Shown here piece after piece: positions 61,914-64,000 of a DNA stretch of 64,000 bases; the stretch's first letter is position 1; each line of letters starts with the position of its first letter. A program made the position numbers and the translations under genes. Source of the stretch: Candidatus Helarchaeota archaeon (GTDB lineage Archaea; Asgardarchaeota; Lokiarchaeia; Helarchaeales; RDOG01); the NCBI GenBank assembly GCA_019058315.1, contig JAHPZH010000005.1, forward strand, positions 1-64,000, read 5' to 3'. The notes under the pieces are model-generated. The model saw nothing but the letters and a program-made list of their open reading frames with translations. It made no database searches and was not told the DNA's origin.

Positions 61914-63335
61914 CTAATCCAGTTTGGGTTTCTTATCTTGCCAAGGAGCTAATTCTTCAAATGCTTTTGAGACTTGAAGCACCTTTAAATCATCGTACTT
62001 ACTTCCAACAATCTGCATACCAATCGGAAGACCTTCAGTAGACCAACCAGCTGGAATAGAAGCCGCTGGGAGACCGGTCATGTTAAAAGGATATGTAAAG
62101 CTCATCCATGAAAGTGGAGATGCACTTCGACCATCAATTTTTTCAGGATACATTATACCATGTTTAAATGCTGGAACTGCAGTAGTAGGAGTAATTAGTA
62201 AATCATAGCCCTTAAAGAATTTTAAAAGCTTTTCATACATTTTTTTTCTCGTAGCTAATCCAGAAATATAATCAGTAGCTTTTTGATTCAGACCCATTTC
62301 GATTATTTTTACCAAGTTTGGGCTTAAAATATCTTGTTGTTTATTATATGCGGCTTTGAGATCAAAAGCCAAAGTAGGAGCTACTAGATTCATACCAAAT
62401 GCTATTTCTGGGTTCTTGAGTTTGATTTTAGCTTCTTCTACTATCCAACCCAGTTTTTCAAATTTATGAACTGAGTCTACAACATTTTTTCTTACCTCTG
62501 GATCTAGATTTTTACAAAAACCGAGACTTAAAGAGTAGCCAATTTTCAATTTTTTAGGGCTTTCTTTAATTCCTTCATAATAACTAATTTTTTGGTCTGG
62601 CAATGCTTCCTGGTCTGCATAATATGGTTGTTTCATAACATCCAGCATTAATGCAGCATCTTCAACATATCTAGCTATAGGTCCAAAATCAGACAGAAGA
62701 GCAAATCCCATTGCAATTCTAGGATAGTGCGGTATTCTTCCATGAGTTGGTTTAATACCAAAAGCACCACATAGACAAGAAGGGATTCTTACAGAACCAC
62801 CGCCATCAGAACCTTGAGCAAGAGGACTTAACCCACTAACAACTGCAGCTGCCGCACCTCCGCTTGATCCACCAGATGTTCTATCAAGATTCCATGGATT
62901 ATTCGTCTTTCCAAAAATTAGATTATCAGTGATTGCTTGATGACCAAATTCTGGAGTGTTAGTCTTGCCTAGTATTACACAACCAGCGTCTTTTAATCGT
63001 TTTACAGCAATATCATCCTCTTCAGGAATATGATTTTCATAAAGTTTTGAACCAAATGTAGTTCTTACTCCTTTTACTGCTGTTAAATCTTTTATTGATG
63101 TAGGAACACCATTTAGAGTACTAATTTTTTTACTATTTTTAACAGCATCATCAGCGTTTTTTGCTTGTTCTCTAGCCATATCAAAAGTAGGAGTACAATA
63201 AGCATTAATTTTAGGATTGATTTTTTCTATTCTTTCTATGAATGCTTCAGTTATTTCCACTGCAGAAATCTCTTGTCTTTTAATTAAATCTATGATATTA
63301 CAGGCAGATAGAAAGTAAATATCTTCTTTTTTCAT
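61914..63335 (-). CDS. Amidase-signature hydrolase
   Basis: The roughly 473-residue product has the Ser-cisSer-Lys triad segments: SIKDL (K about 85 in GTG numbering), the GGSSGGAAAAV motif (about 158-168) and QGSDGGGSVRIPSC with nucleophile S184. The C-terminus (NMTGLPAASIPAGWSTEGLPIGMQIVG) is typical. It hydrolyses an unidentified amide. It is not next to gatB, so a tRNA-amidotransferase role is unlikely. ATG 63335 or GTG 63344 is the start. Confidence 0.9.
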   Translation of the reverse strand: MKKEDIYFLSACNIIDLIKRQEISAVEITEAFIERIEKINPKINAYCTPTFDMAREQAKNADDAVKNSKKISTLNGVPTSIKDLTAVKGVRTTFGSKLYENHIPEEDDIAVKRLKDAGCVILGKTNTPEFGHQAITDNLIFGKTNNPWNLDRTSGGSSGGAAAAVVSGLSPLAQGSDGGGSVRIPSCLCGAFGIKPTHGRIPHYPRIAMGFALLSDFGPIARYVEDAALMLDVMKQPYYADQEALPDQKISYYEGIKESPKKLKIGYSLSLGFCKNLDPEVRKNVVDSVHKFEKLGWIVEEAKIKLKNPEIAFGMNLVAPTLAFDLKAAYNKQQDILSPNLVKIIEMGLNQKATDYISGLATRKKMYEKLLKFFKGYDLLITPTTAVPAFKHGIMYPEKIDGRSASPLSWMSFTYPFNMTGLPAASIPAGWSTEGLPIGMQIVGSKYDDLKVLQVSKAFEELAPWQDKKPKLD

Positions 63336-63558
63336 TTTAAACACTTTTTAATTCAATATTTTTAAAATTCATATGGTTATTTATCAAATTTTCAATTTAT
63401 AAAAGAAGTTATCTATTTCTTTTTCCAACAAATTTTTTCCATTTTATTAAGTTATTTAACCAATTTCAAACTGAAACCTAAAATAATTAAATAAAAAATC
63501 TTTTTTAATAATTTAATTATTAGTTCAAATTGATGACGATTATAAAATAATAGAGTAG

Positions 63559-64000
63559 ATGATTGTGTCGATTTTCTGGCTTCTTAGAATTATTTTTATA
63601 ATTATTTTTTTTATGTTAATTCTAATTAATGGTCATTTTTTAACAAATCGTCAGAAATATGAGCATATTCTTAATAATAGATCTTTGAATATTTTTTTTG
63701 TAGCTTTATACAATGCATGCTGTTATTTATCAGCAGGGCTCCTTCCTTCAGATCCTAATGTAGTTCATCCGCCTCTATTTTTTAAAAGTCAATTAATTAT
63801 TATTGGTTTTCAATTTCTCGGGGTATTAAATTTAATTCTTGGATTTTTACTTCTTATAAAAACAGTCTTAATGCGTAAGACTATTGGAGCTGAGGAAACT
63901 GAAGGAGGATTAATAACTAATGGAATATACGTTTATTTCCGCCATCCAATTTATACAGGAATTTTTTTAATCTCTTTTGCTATAGCTTTAAATTCCATCA
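63559..64000 (+). CDS. Isoprenylcysteine carboxyl methyltransferase/PEMT-like membrane protein (partial)
   Basis: The frame from ATG 63559 stays open to the window edge. Several hydrophobic segments lead to EGGLITNGIYVYFRHPIYTGIF, the SAM-binding G-x-Y-x-x-x-R-H-P-x-Y-x-G signature of ICMT/PEMT-type methyltransferases. The C-terminus lies outside. In archaea such proteins often methylate unknown membrane substrates. The start has no strong ribosome site. Confidence 0.75.
   Translation, partial: MIVSIFWLLRIIFIIIFFMLILINGHFLTNRQKYEHILNNRSLNIFFVALYNACCYLSAGLLPSDPNVVHPPLFFKSQLIIIGFQFLGVLNLILGFLLLIKTVLMRKTIGAEETEGGLITNGIYVYFRHPIYTGIFLISFAIALNSI

Overview
The window is about 30% G+C by eye and is archaeal. 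Support comes from a Tes-type radical SAM tetraether lipid synthase, RecA/RadA-family paralogs with a helix-hairpin-helix N-terminus, AT-rich TATA-like boxes 20-28 nt upstream of apparently leaderless starts, Lrp-type regulators, corrinoid methyl-transfer genes, and GGAGG/GGTGA ribosome sites that also serve many TTG and GTG starts. Longin-like, roadblock-like and V4R/TRAPP-like proteins point to an Asgard archaeon, probably Lokiarchaeia-like. That placement is an inference from gene content. I saw no rRNA, tRNA, CRISPR array or intact insertion sequence.

Region 1-3.2 kb holds small membrane and zinc-ribbon proteins, an N-terminal fragment of a winged-helix gene running off the left edge, and an exported protein. 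Region 3.2-15.7 kb is an accessory island resembling a defence or repair cluster. It has two separate modules that each pair a HEPN-like protein (RxxxxH motif) with an HExxH metallopeptidase-like protein, the first followed by a methyltransferase-like gene. Between them lie a YhaM-like OB-fold/HD phosphohydrolase operon and a PD-(D/E)XK nuclease. After them come a RadA paralog with an OB-fold partner, and several gene remnants.

Region 16-30 kb is metabolic. It contains a beta-keto acid cleavage enzyme with an Lrp-like regulator and a 900-residue ATP-type PEP carboxykinase whose N-terminal half looks like a degenerate second kinase domain. A MORN/HEAT protein and a GlcD-HdrD-like flavin/iron-sulfur pair follow. 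The last unit is a corrinoid protein with two tandem UroD/MtaA-like methyltransferases (about 91% identical by eye), facing a divergent HTH regulator across a cluster of TGATCA palindromes.

Region 30-45 kb holds CBS, NADAR, Mrp, Sir2, transglutaminase-like and DUF2299-like proteins. It also contains two copies of a two-gene unit, a small SCP2-like protein followed by an MmgE/PrpD family enzyme, flanking a coiled-coil protein and a polytopic membrane protein. A double-SCP2 protein and a longin/roadblock-like protein follow.

Region 45-64 kb has a metallo-beta-lactamase fold protein, the Tes homolog, a YfcE-like phosphoesterase, a YkgJ-like protein and another SCP2-like protein. Two large exported repeat proteins, a tandem duplicated unknown family, a roadblock-wHTH protein, a coupled V4R/TRAPP-like pair, a LysE exporter, a DUF362 protein, an ABM monooxygenase and an amidase follow. 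The right edge cuts an isoprenylcysteine methyltransferase-like membrane protein.
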